In this document: one piece after another, positions 1-11,370 of the stretch | Numbering within the stretch: the first letter of the stretch is position 1 | Layout of the letters: each line of letters begins with the position of its first letter | Source of the DNA: Molanna angustata | Taxonomy: Eukaryota > Arthropoda > Insecta > Trichoptera > Molannidae | DNA: 64,000 bases | NCBI GenBank assembly: GCA_963576475.1 | Contig: OY754979.1 | Coordinates: 27,168,034 to 27,232,033, forward strand | Direction of reading: 5' to 3' | Notes under the pieces: model-generated | Told to the model about the DNA's origin: nothing | What the model saw: the letters and a program-made list of their open reading frames with translations, nothing else | The model's database searches: none | Program-made: the position numbers and the translations under genes

Positions 1-378
1 CTTCGCAGGTTTCTGGATTTAAACTTTTTTCTTCTTCTTCTTCATCGTCTATTTGGTCATTTTACCTTTGAAGGTGGACTAACCTGGGAGAAGAATGTCC
101 AATTTTCCTTCCATCTCTTCGCAGGTATCTGGATTTAAACTTATTTCTTCTTCTTCTTCTTCTTCATCGTGTATTTTTGGTCATTTTACCTATGAAGTTG
201 GAGAATCCTGGGAGAAGAAGGTCCAACTGTCCTTCCATCTCTTCGCAGGTATCTGGGTTTAAACTTTTTTCTTCTTCTTCGTGTATTTAGTCATTTTACC
301 TATTAAGTAGAGCATCCTGGGAAAAGAAGGTTCTTTCATCTCTTCGCGGTTCTTCCAGGATGGTTTCTGGATTTAAAC
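1..378 (-). repeat. Tandem repeat of about 120 bp with a CTTCTTCTT core
   Basis: Three units starting near 1, 126 and 248 share a CTT tract, GGTCATTTTACCTATGAAG and TCTTCGCAGGTATCTGG. Read on the minus strand they match the roughly 141-bp repeat at 3830-4450, so the same family lies here in opposite orientation. Confidence 0.75.
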
Positions 379-394
379 TTTTCTTAACCGACTG

Positions 395-560
395 ATGGGA
401 CGGGATGTAATGAAGGGAAGGGAGGCACTAAAGGGCCTGAAGGGACGGGAGGTATAAAACTGCCTGAAGGGACGGAAGGTACTGAAGGGCCTGATGGGAA
501 GGGACGTAATGAGGGATTAAAGGGACGGGAGGTACTGAAGGGCCTGAAGCGGCGGGTCCT
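395..560 (-). repeat. Minisatellite related to the 18-bp array, inverted
   Basis: GAAGGGACGGGAGGTACTGA-type units repeat with irregular spacing. They are the reverse complement of the CCTCCCGTCCCTTCA units at 2940-3830. Confidence 0.7.
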
Positions 561-579
561 GGAGTCTAATTCTTTTTCT

Positions 580-1055
580 TATTAATTTTATTTAGACCTT
601 TAGGGCAGTTTTTATACAAACTATTTCCTATTGTCTAATTCATCTTCTTCTTCTTTTATGTATACATTTGGGTCATTTTTTTATAAAAATTATTTCCTTT
701 AGTCTAATTATTATTCTTCTTCATTTAAGTACGTAGACTTTTGGGAGAGTTTTAATACAAACTATTTCCAATAGTCTTATTCATTTTCTTTTATGTAGAC
801 CTTTTGGTCAGTATTTATACAAACTATTTCCAATAGTCTAAATATTCTTCTTCTTCTTTTTTGTAGACCTTTGGGTGAGCTTTAATACAATCTATTTCCA
901 ATAGTCTAATTCTTCTATTAGGTATATGTATTTTTACTTATTTTATGTAGACCATTGGAATAGTTTTTTATACAAACTATTTCTTATAGTCTTATACTTA
1001 TTTTTCTCTTTTTTATTTAGTCTTTTGGGTTAGTTTTAAGTCTAATAGTCTATTG
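580..1055. repeat. Degenerate 68-bp tandem repeat, about 7 copies
   Basis: Each unit reads approximately TGTAGACCTTTGGG, then TTTATACAAACTATTTCCAA, then TAGTCTAATTC followed by a CTT tract. Units begin near 587, 655, 724, 790, 857, 943 and 1010. Confidence 0.7.
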
Positions 1056-1770
1056 TGCAGAAATATTATTAACGATATGCACACTTGATGAAAATACATA
1101 TGAAATGAATGGGATATGGGATGTGACGATATAACCTGCACTAGAATCTTTTCAATACTTTTGTTTAATTAAATTTAAACCATTTATATCATCCTATTTT
1201 GAAAAATTTTCAACACCTAATATTTAAAGAATGGGGGTTGTGGCCATTACTGAACTCTTCACAACATTTATATTCAAATTAAAAACTATTTACTATAGTT
1301 CAAGTCTTCTTCTTCTTCGTTAATGAAGACTTTCAGTCAAATTGAGCAAAAATATAATGCACACTTGATGAAAAAATATAAAAACGAATGGGATGTGACC
1401 AATACTAGATCTTTTCAGTACCTACGTTTGTTTGATCAAATTTTAACCACATCCCAACATCTAAAATTACTAAATTTTCAATAGGTACACATTATAATTT
1501 GTTTTCGATGATAATATTTAAAAATGGGGGTTGTGGCCAAACCAATCTCTTTACAACGTTGATAAACAGTCATATTTAAAACCATTACGCATAGTCCATG
1601 CGAGCAGAAATTGTATAAATATTATACTTCATTCACACTTTATAGCAATATATAAAAAAGAATGGGTTGTGGCCATCACTTGAACATTTTACAATACTTA
1701 AACTCAATCAAATTTCAAACCACTTTTCATAGTCTGATATTGCAAAATAATTGGGTGACAATATTATAAA
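1056..1770. repeat. Diverged long-unit repeat (about 250-290 bp), 2-3 copies
   Basis: Shared blocks GCACACTTGATGAAAA, GAATGGGATGTG, TGGGGGTTGTGGCCA and CATAGTC recur in the same order from about 1076, 1355 and 1620. The array borders the 68-bp array and may be part of one repeat-rich element. Confidence 0.5.
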
Positions 1771-1872
1771 AACGATTGCTTTTTCCTTCACAATTTTACA
1801 TTCTTGGCCAACGGCGGGACATAAAAGCTAGTATATAAATAATACTTACTTTCCGTGTCCAAGATCATCAAC

Positions 1873-2240
1873 CTATATTGTGTACCACCAGTAATTTGCA
1901 GCCATAATAGCATTCTCATTCGCTTGCCACAGATCCTCCTCAGAGTACCATCCTTCCATAAGCGAGCAGTTCAGCAGGTGTGACATGTTCTGCGTCTCCC
2001 CACATTCGCATGCCATGTCCTGGTCATCCTCTAGCATTCTCCATCTGTCCAGATTTACCTTGCACCTTCATACACTTGTTCTTAGTCTATTCAGGGATTT
2101 CCAGATTGCGTTTGGTAGTCGGTGACCCGTTGGAAGTACCTCTGTTGGTTCATGGAAATTTTCACTTCCTAACCCTTCCTTCCACAGCTCAACTTTTCAT
2201 TGGTTGAGGTTAGTGCGATTGTATTCCTGAGAAAACTGTT
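1873..2240 (-). pseudogene. Non-LTR retrotransposon C-terminal fragment
   Basis: On the minus strand, ending at TAG 1873-1875, a frame reads CKVNLDRWRML, EDDQDMACECGETQNMSHLL and NCSLMEGWYSEEDLW. CxC...HxxxxC with an RxxVG/CKxNLxRW-type lead is typical of the tail after the reverse transcriptase in many LINEs. A stop interrupts the upstream part and no RT domain remains, so this is a dead fragment. Confidence 0.65.
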
Positions 2241-2935
2241 TCTAGATTTGAGTATTGAGGGCGGGAGGATGTGACCATATAGCGGATGTCGATTTTTATT
2301 ATGCTGTCTCATCTTTTCCTCTAAATAATAATAATATAACAACCTCAACGCTCCAATTTATCTACGAAATCAATTTGACTTCCTCTCAAACAACGGGTTG
2401 CCTCTTCGTTCAAATACTGAAAAAACGCTCAGTATCCCAGTACACAATACTTCATTTTTCACTACATCTTTATCCGTACAAGCAGCTCTTCGACTTCGAG
2501 CAACTTCGAGTTTCATTAATACTTCCCGCTTTCAAAAGAAATCCGAGGAGTCATTTCCTTACACATAACACTTAAATTTGTCTCCTTATCATATCCTTGT
2601 CCCCCCCCCCCCCCTCTCCTATCCCCTCCGTTTCTTTATGGTTTTTGTTTTATATGTATTTATATGTTTTATTCATATAAATTGTTGGTATCATAAATAC
2701 AATATTCTTCAATAAAAGTGAGAAGGTCAAACAAAACTAAACAACAACCATAATCCACAGTATACAGCTTAGTTACATGTGCCCATTAAATGATGATATG
2801 ATATAGAGAGCTGTCGATATCAATTTTGTTACTAAGCATCCAATTTGTTTTTTTTATTTAATACAAGTGAACACCCGGCAAACTTCGTATTGCCTGTATA
2901 ATTAAAAATTGTCCTCCATAAACACCCGTCGCTTC
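2241..2935. other. No gene recognised; AT-rich with a C16-type homopolymer
   Basis: Contains a poly-C tract near 2600-2615. The open frame at 2255-2575 has no recognisable composition or motif. Nothing else is supported. Confidence 0.5.
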
Positions 2936-3830
2936 AGACTCTTCAATACCTCCCATCCCTTCAGTACCTCCCGTCCCTTCAGTACCTTATGCCCTTCAGT
3001 ACCTCCCGTCCCTTCAGTACCTCCCTCAGTTACTCCCGTTCCTTCAGTTACTCCCGTCCCTTCAGTTACTCCCGTCCCTTCAGTTACTCCCGTCCCTTCA
3101 GTTACTCCCGTCCCTTCAGTTACTCCCGTCCCTTCAGTTACTCCCGTCCCTTCAGTTACCCCCGTCCCTTCAGTTACTCCCGTCCCTTCAGTTACTCCCG
3201 TCCCTTCAGTTACTCCCGTCCCTTCAGTTACTCCCGTCCCTTCAGTTACTCCCGTCCCTTCAGTTACTCCCGTCCCTTCAGTTACTCCCGTCCCTTCAGT
3301 TACTCCCGTCCCTTCAGTTACTCCCGTCCCTTCAGTTACTCCCGTCCCTTCAGTTACTCCCGTCCCTTCAGTTACTCCCGTCCCTTCAGTTACTCCCGTC
3401 CCTTCAGTTACTCCCGTCCCTTCAGTTACTCCCGTCCCTTCAGTTACTCCCGTCCCTTCATTTACTCCCGTCCCTTCAGTTACTCCCGTCCCTTCAGTTA
3501 CTCCCGTCCCTTCAGTTACTCCCGTCCCTTCAGTTACTCCCGTCCCTTCAGTTACTCCCGTCCCTACAGTTACTCCCGTCCCTTCAGTTACTCCCGTCCC
3601 TTCAGTTACTCCCGTCCCTTCAGTTACTCCCGTCCCTTCAGTTACTCCCGTCCCTTCAGTTACTCCCGTCCCTTCATTACCTCCCGTCTCTTCATTACCT
3701 CCCGTCCCTTCATTACCTCCCGTCCCTTCATTACCTCCCGTCCCTTCATTACCTCCCGTCCCTTCATTACCTCCCGTCCCTTCATTACCTCCCGTCCCTT
3801 CATTACCTCCCGTCCCTTCATTACCTCCCG
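2936..3830 (+). repeat. 18-bp minisatellite, nearly 50 copies
   Basis: The unit GTTACTCCCGTCCCTTCA repeats almost perfectly to about 3675. It then switches to a sister unit, ATTACCTCCCGTCCCTTC. Because 18 is a multiple of 3 and the unit lacks stops, two + frames and one - frame stay open, giving artefactual proteins of PSVTPV or PFSYSR repeats. There is no sign of a signal peptide, splice context or real gene. Confidence 0.95.
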
Positions 3831-4450
3831 GTCATACGCTCGACAATTCATCAAAGTTTCATTGAAATTGATTGAACGGTTCCAAGGATAGTCCACCTTC
3901 ATCGGTAAAATGACCTGATACCCGATGAAGAAGAAGAAGAAGAATTTTTTTTTAATCCAGAAACCATCCCAGGCATACACTCGACAATTCATCAAAGTTT
4001 CATTGAAATTGAATGAACGGTTCCCAGGATAGTCCACCTTCATAGGTAAAATGACCTGATACCCGATGAAGAAGAAGAAGAAGAAAATTTTTTTAATCCA
4101 GAAACTATCCCGGTCATACGCTCGACAATGCACCAAAGTTTCATTGCAATCGGATGAACGGTTCTCAGGTTAGTCCACCTTCATATTATGTAAAATGACC
4201 TGATACCCGATGAAGAAGAAGAAGAAGAAAATATTTTAAATTCAGAAATCATCCCGGGCATACGATCGACAATTCACCAAAGTTTAATTGCAATCGGATG
4301 AACGGTTCCCAGGATAGTCCACCTTCATAGGTAAAATGACCTAAAACTCGATGAAGAAGAAGAAGAAGTTAAAATTTTTTGATCCAGAAACCATCCTTGG
4401 TATACTCTCGATAGTTCACCAAAGTTTCATCGCAATCGGATGAGCGGTTT
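3830..4450 (+). repeat. 141-bp tandem repeat, about 4.4 copies
   Basis: Units beginning near 3830, 3971, 4112, 4255 and 4399 contain GGTCATACGCTCGACAATTC, AAAGTTTCATTG, GGTAAAATGACC and a GAAGAAGAAG tract. The last unit passes into GAGCGGTTTAGGAGCGC and CATACATAGATACATA, which resembles the 3-prime terminus of a transposable element. Array and minisatellite therefore look like one mobile unit. Confidence 0.8.
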
Positions 4451-5620
4451 AGGAGCGCATTCAACACATACATAGATACATAGATACATACAAACATTCA
4501 AATTTATAATATAGATGTTATATGTATTTATGTTATTATGTACACCAATTTGTTGTATAATTTTCATTTTATTTTTAAAACGAAATTTTGTACGATTTTT
4601 TTTTTTTGAATTTTTAGATTATTTTTACTATACGTATTTGATAGCAAATGCATAAAAAATCAAATAAGCTATTGCTAAATCGGTGCGGGTGTCCAGTAAA
4701 GAGTATGTAAATGCAATCCGGTATTTTGTCTCAATTTCCAGAGGGCACATAAAACCTAGTATCAATTCTGGTCGTTTTGATTGAAACTCAATGACCAAGG
4801 TCGCAAACTGTTGAATAAACTACTGATTTGAACTAATAAGACACTCTCCCCATTTTATTCACATTAGACTCCTTATTGATATGCAAAACAAACAAAACGA
4901 ACTTTTGTGTTATTTTTCTATATTTTATTTAATTTTAATATAAAAATGAATATGTCCTTGAAAAAAATAGTATATTCTCTAAATTAATTAAATGCTAAGG
5001 CACAGTTTAGAAATTAGTTTCAGACCCTAATTCAGTGAATTGTTTGATTCAAAATTAGTTTGCAGTGTGGAAAAAACAGATGTAAAAAATCATGTATTTT
5101 TTCAAAGAAACCAGCAAATGTATGTATTATTAAAAAGCAGATGTATTAATTAGCAAATATTAACATTTGTTATTATTAAATTACCTACATAGATAACAAA
5201 TCTCTATCATTTGAAATTGCAAACTTAATTGAGGATTTTATAGAATCATCTTCTAATTATATAATATATACAATTAGTGGTGTATATATTCAGTTTTAAT
5301 CCTTGAATTCTACAATGTGTCCAGAGATCGTCGAAGCTACATATTTTATTATCTTGAATATCTTCGTGCTACCCAGACGTTACATGGTCCGGCGGAATTT
5401 CTAGTTCCATCGGAATACCTGTCATTATAATCTTATAATAATTTAATTCAATGATTATTGTTAAACTGAACATATAAATTAGTTTAAGTGTATCTGCAAA
5501 GATATGTTAATGGTGAGGATTCCATTTATTCTAAAAACAGAATCCTCATAATCCTCACATACAATTAGTACCTACTATATAATACGCCCTACCAACATAA
5601 GAGACAAAGTTGGAATATTA
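4451..5620. other. AT-rich intergenic DNA, only a short SINE-tail scrap
   Basis: No coding sequence recognised. At about 4948-5000 GAATATGTCCTTG and a decayed CTCTAAATT stretch resemble the end of the Thr-type SINE described at 37406. Otherwise featureless. Confidence 0.4.
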
Positions 5621-5624
5621 AAGC

Positions 5625-5770
5625 ACCTACAAGGCTTACGACCTGTCATCATAATCGATGAACGTTAAAGTGATCACGTAAACCTGTTGAGTTCCTGGTT
5701 CTTCTATAATAATCCAACTTCTTCTCCATTGAGATGTTGAAAATTTGTCAAAAATATCATTGACTCCCGA
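5625..5770. repeat. Rearranged copy of the GACCTGTCATCGGCTG repeat family
   Basis: CACCTACAAGGCTTACGACC appears in minus orientation, followed within 20 bp by GTGATCACGTAAACC and GAGTTCCTGGTTCTTC in plus orientation. The same blocks occur in unbroken order at 16437-16714 and 23125-23392, so this copy contains an internal inversion. Confidence 0.6.
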
Positions 5771-5880
5771 CAGGGAAAAATCCAATGTTTGCGTATATGC
5801 AACTTTTAAAATATTCGATAAATATAATTGACACCTCACACCCGGGCAAGACAGTATTGTGCTTAAAAGTTTTGTCAAAC

Positions 5881-7979
5881 GTACTGATGGTTAGTTAGAT
5901 CAATTATTTCTCTTAAAGAGTTGATGCGTTGCCACTAAGTTGAAAGTTTTTTTTTTCTTAAGTTTTTTGATGAAATACACTTTTGCCCTTAATGCATCAA
6001 AAATTAGATTACGCCAAGGAACATTGGTGAAATTGGCGGCGTTAGAGCTGCTGCAGTGTTTCAATATTATCAAAGTAGATTAACCATAAATTGGATGTAT
6101 AAAACCATAATTGGATACAGGAATAAAAACAAAAGCACTGATATGGATATACCACAGTTAAGTCTACTGGTGTTTTATATGCAAAAAACTGGTTACAACC
6201 AAAGGGCGAGTTTTTCAAACGACTCCTGTCTATTCCCGACGCATGATGCAAACCGCATTTTATAACGGAAGATTATTTAATCCGTTTATAAGTTGTGGTA
6301 TAGATTTCCCGGACTTACCCGAAGTATTTTTGTTACTCGAAGTACCTACCGATTGGACTTCTGTTGCGATCTCCCAAAAACCCCGGCATAATTTAATTTC
6401 TGCGAGATATATTTCCAACTTTCCTGGACAATCGTTTCTCTTAAAAGTTACAGCATTGATGCTCTAATGCATTCTAATATCTATTATTATTTATTTATTT
6501 ACCTTTTATCACACCATATTTATAATGACAACAATAAGTAGATTACTGCTGCTCAACTAGGAAATCCTGTTCTTGGGCTAGCAGTTTACAATTTTTATTG
6601 ACAATGATATGCAATTATGAACCAGGTGATTGTTCCCGTTCCACACTAAAGATGTACACAATCTCGACTTTCTGCACTCACAATTATTACCTCAACAAAC
6701 ATATGGGCTCACACAAAACAGATCAACCGGTTCCCAATGTCCGCCACAATACCTGTCATAAATCCAATCTGACGCTTTTTTTTTATTTCAGAGCCATAGA
6801 AAGAGACTAGTTAACTATGTTGGTGTAATTAATATGAATCTATTGTTTAGAGTACCTATCGCAGTTGTGAAAAAAAATAGAATCTATAATTGTAAATAAT
6901 TATTTATTTATTTTATTTCTTACTACTTTTTGTACCAAGTATTAAATTTGTAATTGAAATACATACGTGTAAATTCGTAATTGGAATACATTTATATTTT
7001 AAAGATTATGTGAACAATGTTACGTAATACATTCTGTGAATTTACTTACAAATAAAAAATAAAATAAATTATATGCAGATACTTTATCGATTGACGCATC
7101 TGTAATATTTATGCGACTTTATTCAAAAGACTTACATTAAAAATTATCGTAGTTATAAAAGAATTACATCAGTTATTAATTTAACATAAATAATGTCCGC
7201 AATGCGTCTTCCACGATCTTACTAATAATGTGTCTTCCGTGCTATAGTCACGCTCAATCAACTTGTCATATTGTAGAATGTAATCGATTCCTGTTGTATT
7301 TGTCTCTTCCGGATTCCTCAAATCAGACAGTCATGGATTCTTAATGCTTAATCGAATAATTGCTTCTATGAAGAATTCTGCGATGTAATAATTCCTCCAG
7401 GTCCACTTGCGATTAAGTGATCCAAAAGATAGACTATTGTTTTATATTCTCTGCTAATATTATGAGTATTACAAAAGTTAAACTTATGGTTACGACAGTG
7501 TTCCGAAACTCATTGGAACACTTCTCGTTCCTAAATATTAGGTACTTTAAATATTAGCTTTTAAACATTTGTACATATATTATTTTATAGCATTTTTGAT
7601 TCCATTCGTTCTCAATGTGGAAAAAATGTAAATAAGACATTTTTAAGATAGGTGTGTGTAGAAAACAACTAACAGCAAGGTAGAAACAAGATTACGAAAA
7701 ATATTGTACATAGGAACAAAATCAGGTGATGTTGATCCGTAGAAATAAGGAAGATGGATGGACAACGAAGCAAATATCTATCTAATCAAAGTAAGAAATC
7801 AATGTAAGAAATCAATATAATAGAAGAACATGTACGGGGCGATGTAAAAACAAAAAATTCAAAACATTAGATGCTGACAATTATTAGGAATTTATCTTTA
7901 TTCATCTCGTTTGATTTATATAATTTAATTATATGTGTAGCTGTGATTTGATGCACCAGCATTAATTAACCATTTTCAG
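5881..7979. other. No gene recognised; one LINE-tail-like fragment
   Basis: About 6484-6600 reads ATTTATTTATTTACC, then TCACACCATATTTATAATG and AACTAGGAAATCCTGTTC. It is repeated at 34336-34430, probably a 3-prime end of a retrotransposon in minus orientation. The remaining sequence has only short frames without recognisable motifs. Confidence 0.45.
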
Positions 7980-8330
7980 AAGTGCAAACTTTTCGCTTAT
8001 CGGACGCCTCAATCAAAGTCGTGATAATACACAGAGCGAGCCTCCGAAATCGTGCGCAGCCCGCAATGATCCAAGAGAACTCGCGGATCTATAATCTGTG
8101 ATATTCGTGCGACATCGGCGGGGGCCGAGTCACAACACATACAGCTTCGTTTGTTGGTTCGTTTAGTAGACTCGCAGGCCCCGAGCCGTGTGAACGTATA
8201 ACGCTCACGCTACGGTCGCAACGGAACAACATACAAATATACGGAATGAAATAGTGCATCGCGAACGAATTAAAAGCGAGAGTGAATATCTCTCTCTCGA
8301 TAAAGGAGGCGCGCGTGCAATTTTTTTATT
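7980..8330. promoter_or_regulatory. CpG-rich island, candidate promoter or 5-prime non-coding exon
   Basis: A sharp rise in GC and CpG (runs such as CGGCGGGGGCCGAG and ACGCTCACGCTACGG) in otherwise AT-rich DNA. It contains no long ORF related to a known protein and does not resemble the repeats elsewhere in the window. Because FAK exon 1 has an acceptor on its left side, a non-coding first exon is expected upstream, and this is the best-looking island. Strand, start site and splice donor cannot be fixed from sequence alone. The 82-codon ORF at 8254-8502 lacks recognisable features. Confidence 0.35.
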
Positions 8331-8787
8331 TCGTTTGTTGTGTATATTTTATGTTTACTGCGAATTGATCGATCGATCGAATTGTTTTAACGATATCGAA
8401 TTACTGTGTTGGTGTGAAACGTCTCTATTATATGTCATTGCTGACTTTGTTGTGGCAGTACATGTGCTGTTTCGGGTATTTAGACAATTTATTGTCTTTT
8501 GAACCGTGCGAAAGTAGCCGTGTGATTTTATACGAGTATAATTAATATTAAAAGTGTATTTTACCATAATTTCAAGTCGTCATTTCTATTTTAAGTTTTG
8601 TGTATCATCTACATTATGTGGTTAGTGTTATCATTTCTTTTGTAATATTTTTTGTGTGTTTGTTTACTTTTATGTTTTGAAAATGCGTCACTTTTTCAAT
8701 ATTACGGTTTTTATAATATTATTTAAGATCTTTCACTGGATTTATTTTGTCCTTTTGTTGCGTTTCTCGGGCAATCAACAGATACCA

Positions 8788-9135
8788 CAGCGGTCGGGGA
8801 ACCGGGATAAATTACCCCAAATGGGGTAAAAATGTTTTTTTTTGGGTAACAAGGAAATTTTTCTAGTTTGCTATTTCATAAACGTGTTAGTATTTTTACA
8901 AACTTTTGTTTGAATTTTATGTTTGATCCAATTTGAGAATTTTATTTTGTTTGCCTATTACATACTTACTATTTTCATATAACTTTTTTTTGTATTTTCC
9001 GTGTAAATTAATTCAATAAATAATGTTTAATTTAATATACATTGATTGTCTACTTTTCAAAATGGGGGGAAGGGGTAATATCAATTTACGCAAAAATGTT
9101 TTGGGGTAATGGTTAAAAAAGTTCCCCGACCGCTG
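8788..9135. mobile_element. Non-autonomous hAT-like transposon with 8-bp target duplication
   Basis: Perfect 15-bp terminal inverted repeats CAGCGGTCGGGGAAC and GTTCCCCGACCGCTG bound a 348-bp AT-rich body. AGATACCA is duplicated on both sides (8780-8787 and 9136-9143). The 8-bp duplication and CAG-start termini are hAT hallmarks. A subterminal ATTACCCCAAA is also inverted. There is no transposase. Confidence 0.9.
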
Positions 9136-9145
9136 AGATACCATG

Positions 9146-9322
9146 CCCCCAAGTCAAATTGAAAACGCTGTTCGTTTTCGCCAAGCGCTAATTTTTTTTG
9201 TATGGGATTTGCCGTTTGTTGTTTGTTATTGTAGAAAAAATTTCTACAACAAACGTCAAATCCCATACAAAAAAAATTAGCGCTTGGCGAAAACGAACAG
9301 CGTTTTCAATTTGACTTGGGGG
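9146..9322. mobile_element. Palindromic MITE, 177 bp
   Basis: The two halves are near-perfect inverted repeats beginning CCCCCAAGTCAAATTGAAAA and meeting at GTAGAAAAAATTTCTAC. CCATG flanks it on both sides (9141-9145, 9323-9327), a candidate target duplication. Two relatives lie in FAK introns at 44462 and 54880. Confidence 0.85.
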
Positions 9323-9472
9323 CCATGTCAAATTTAATATGCACCCAATTACAAGTAGTCCCATTTTGGAGTCTTATGATATTGATCTCACTAATCCAAT
9401 CTGAAAACATTGGAAAATACCATCAGGCATAGAAGCCGGGTCTAGGAGTCAAATATCTAACTGAGGCACAAA

Positions 9473-10310
9473 TGTCGACTATGATTTAGGTTCTTACAAA
9501 AATAAAGATAATTGTCCCTATGTATCGAGAAAAGGTTTTTTTTGGAAAAGTACAAAATGCATATTTTTTCTCGAGATATCACAAAAGATTCCATCGTATA
9601 AGAAATTTAAGTCGAATAAGATTACTTTGTAAAGACTGAACGAAGACGAAAATAAGGATGAATTACAAAGACAGATGGAATATCGTTTGGATATTTCCAT
9701 CTGTGAAGGAAAGAGAATTATTTGATTTTTTGCTGTGGTTTTTTTCTTAAATATTTCTAAGTCATCATCTTCATCGTGGTTTAATTATTGCAATATTAGA
9801 AGACTCTTTTTATGTCTATTTATATTGTGTAGAGTTTTGATATCTCATTTTAAATTAGTATGTGGCTGTCCTTTGGTGTTTATAATTTATTTTTAGTGCA
9901 TTTTGTGTTATTCAGGTCACGATTAATTTTGTTTCATTTTTTTCTTCCTGGAACCCCACATATATCGCACTGCAGTCGGAATTTTTGTACAAATTTTCTT
10001 GGAACAGTGTTGATTGCTGATAGATTCTTAGAAAACGCTTCATGACAACTATTGTCATAAAGAGTTTGTTGATATTTAATTTATACCCACCGCAAACATA
10101 ATTGCACTTGTATTGGAAATTCGCTTTTCGTAATATCATCGGAAATTACTTGCGATAAAACGATAACATAACTTCTCATATATTTGAGAATAAACTGTGA
10201 TATGAATAGTCTTTAGCGATTACAAAATGTATGTATAAGCTTCGTGTTTCCACTTGTAGAGATCTACTTCTTTGTCCAAATCATAATACAATTCACTTAC
10301 TTTCAGTATT
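9473..10310. other. No gene recognised
   Basis: AT-rich sequence with short opposing frames only. No conserved motif, tandem repeat or element terminus is apparent. Confidence 0.4.
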
Positions 10311-10329
10311 CTATAACATTAATTTTTCT

Positions 10330-10990
10330 TCATCTTTCTGTAGACTCAAGAATCTGTTTCTAAAGGATGGTCCTCCCGAGATTCTGATCTGCAGCTGTCT
10401 TCTCCATCGCTTTATATGTCTTCTGGTTGACGTTGTCTGTTTGGTACTTGGTGTAAAGCTATATGTGGGATTCTCGTATGACTCATCCTCTGCACATGCT
10501 GATACCAGTATCGTCGACGCTGTCACCCCCATCTGAGCACATCTTGGACCTCACATACTTTACGGATTGTCGTGTTTCTTATTCGATCATGCAAGGTCCT
10601 CCCAGCAATTGCACGTAGAGTTCTCATCTTCGCAGTCATCAGCACACTTTTGATCTTGACAGTTTACACTCTTGCCTCAATGCCATATCGAGGATAGGCC
10701 GCGCACATAGGTCTTATTTTCGCGTTCTGCTACTGGTTGGCATGTTAGCATTCCTCCATATGACATCTCGCAGGCAGCCTGCCACAGCTGACAATATCTA
10801 AAATATAACATCGCTTTTCTATTAAATCACGGCCTGCCTCTTCGATCTGCTGAACATACCACATCTGTACCATTCCCATCGACTCTACTGAAGCTTTAAG
10901 TTCTTCTTGACGCTCTCGCTACTCAGGTTGATTGGATGAAGTTGCCTCATGGCTATAAACCCGCCTTTGTGCTCTCGTAATCTTGTGGAT
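10330..10990 (-). pseudogene. RTE-like retrotransposon C-terminal remnant
   Basis: On the minus strand, after a one-base shift, the frame reads MRTLRAIAGRTLHDRIRNTT and IRKVCEVQDVLRWG. After a stop comes WYQHVQRMSHTRIP. These are characteristic of the region after the reverse transcriptase in RTE-type LINEs (MR-LR-I-GRT-DRIRN, then W-GHVQRM). Several stops and frameshifts mean it is inactive. Confidence 0.75.
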
Positions 10991-11033
10991 TTTTAAATCC
11001 TTTGAAAGACTTCGTTAAAACATTTATGATTTA

Positions 11034-11370
11034 ATTTATAAAATGAACTTCCACTGTGTTTACGAAATAATAATAAACACTTCCTTGCACCCTGCGCAAT
11101 TGGCGAGTTTATTACCATATTGCGATTTCTTCCAACTAACCAGTCATTAAATTTATCAAATGAACTTCCACTCTGTTTACGAAATACATTAAATGTATCA
11201 AATGAACTTCCACTCTGTTTACGAAATACATTAAATTTATCAAATGAACTTCCACTCTGTTTACGAAATACATTAAATTTTTCAAATGAACTTCCACTCT
11301 GTTTACGAAATACATTAAATTTATCAAATAAACTTTCACTGTTTTTAGGAAATAATAAATTATCTGCTTT
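11034..11370. repeat. 42-bp tandem repeat, about 5 copies
   Basis: The unit TTATCAAATGAACTTCCACT followed by CTGTTTACGAAATACATTAA recurs at 11152, 11194, 11236, 11278 and 11320, with a decayed copy near 11034. The unit is 14 codons long, so frames on both strands stay open (SNELPLCLRNTLNL or VFRKQSGSSFDKFN). The repeat is the likely explanation for those ORFs. Confidence 0.85.

Larger units (their letters stand above)
8741..9472 (-). mobile_element. tRNA-derived SINE (family 2) split by two nested insertions
   Basis: The left piece (to 8787) has TTCTCGGGCAATCAACAGAT. The right piece (9328-9472) has TGTCAAATTTAATATGCACC, the CTCACTAATCCAATCTGAAAAC block and a decayed B-box region. Together they give the order seen in the intact copies at 19777, 35294 and 49110. 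Two transposons were inserted between them (8788-9135 and 9146-9322). Confidence 0.75.

Noticed and set aside
2909..3891. Long + strand ORFs of 318 and 300 codons (PSVTPV or PFSYSR repeats)
   Set aside because: Both arise from an 18-bp minisatellite without stops. The frames overlap each other and there is no flanking gene structure.
3660..4136. 158-codon minus-strand ORF
   Set aside because: It runs through the 141-bp and 18-bp arrays; the repeat explains the open frame.
8254..8502. 82-codon ORF downstream of the CpG island
   Set aside because: Cys/Phe/Leu-rich translation from T-rich DNA, no homology. More likely untranslated or intronic sequence.
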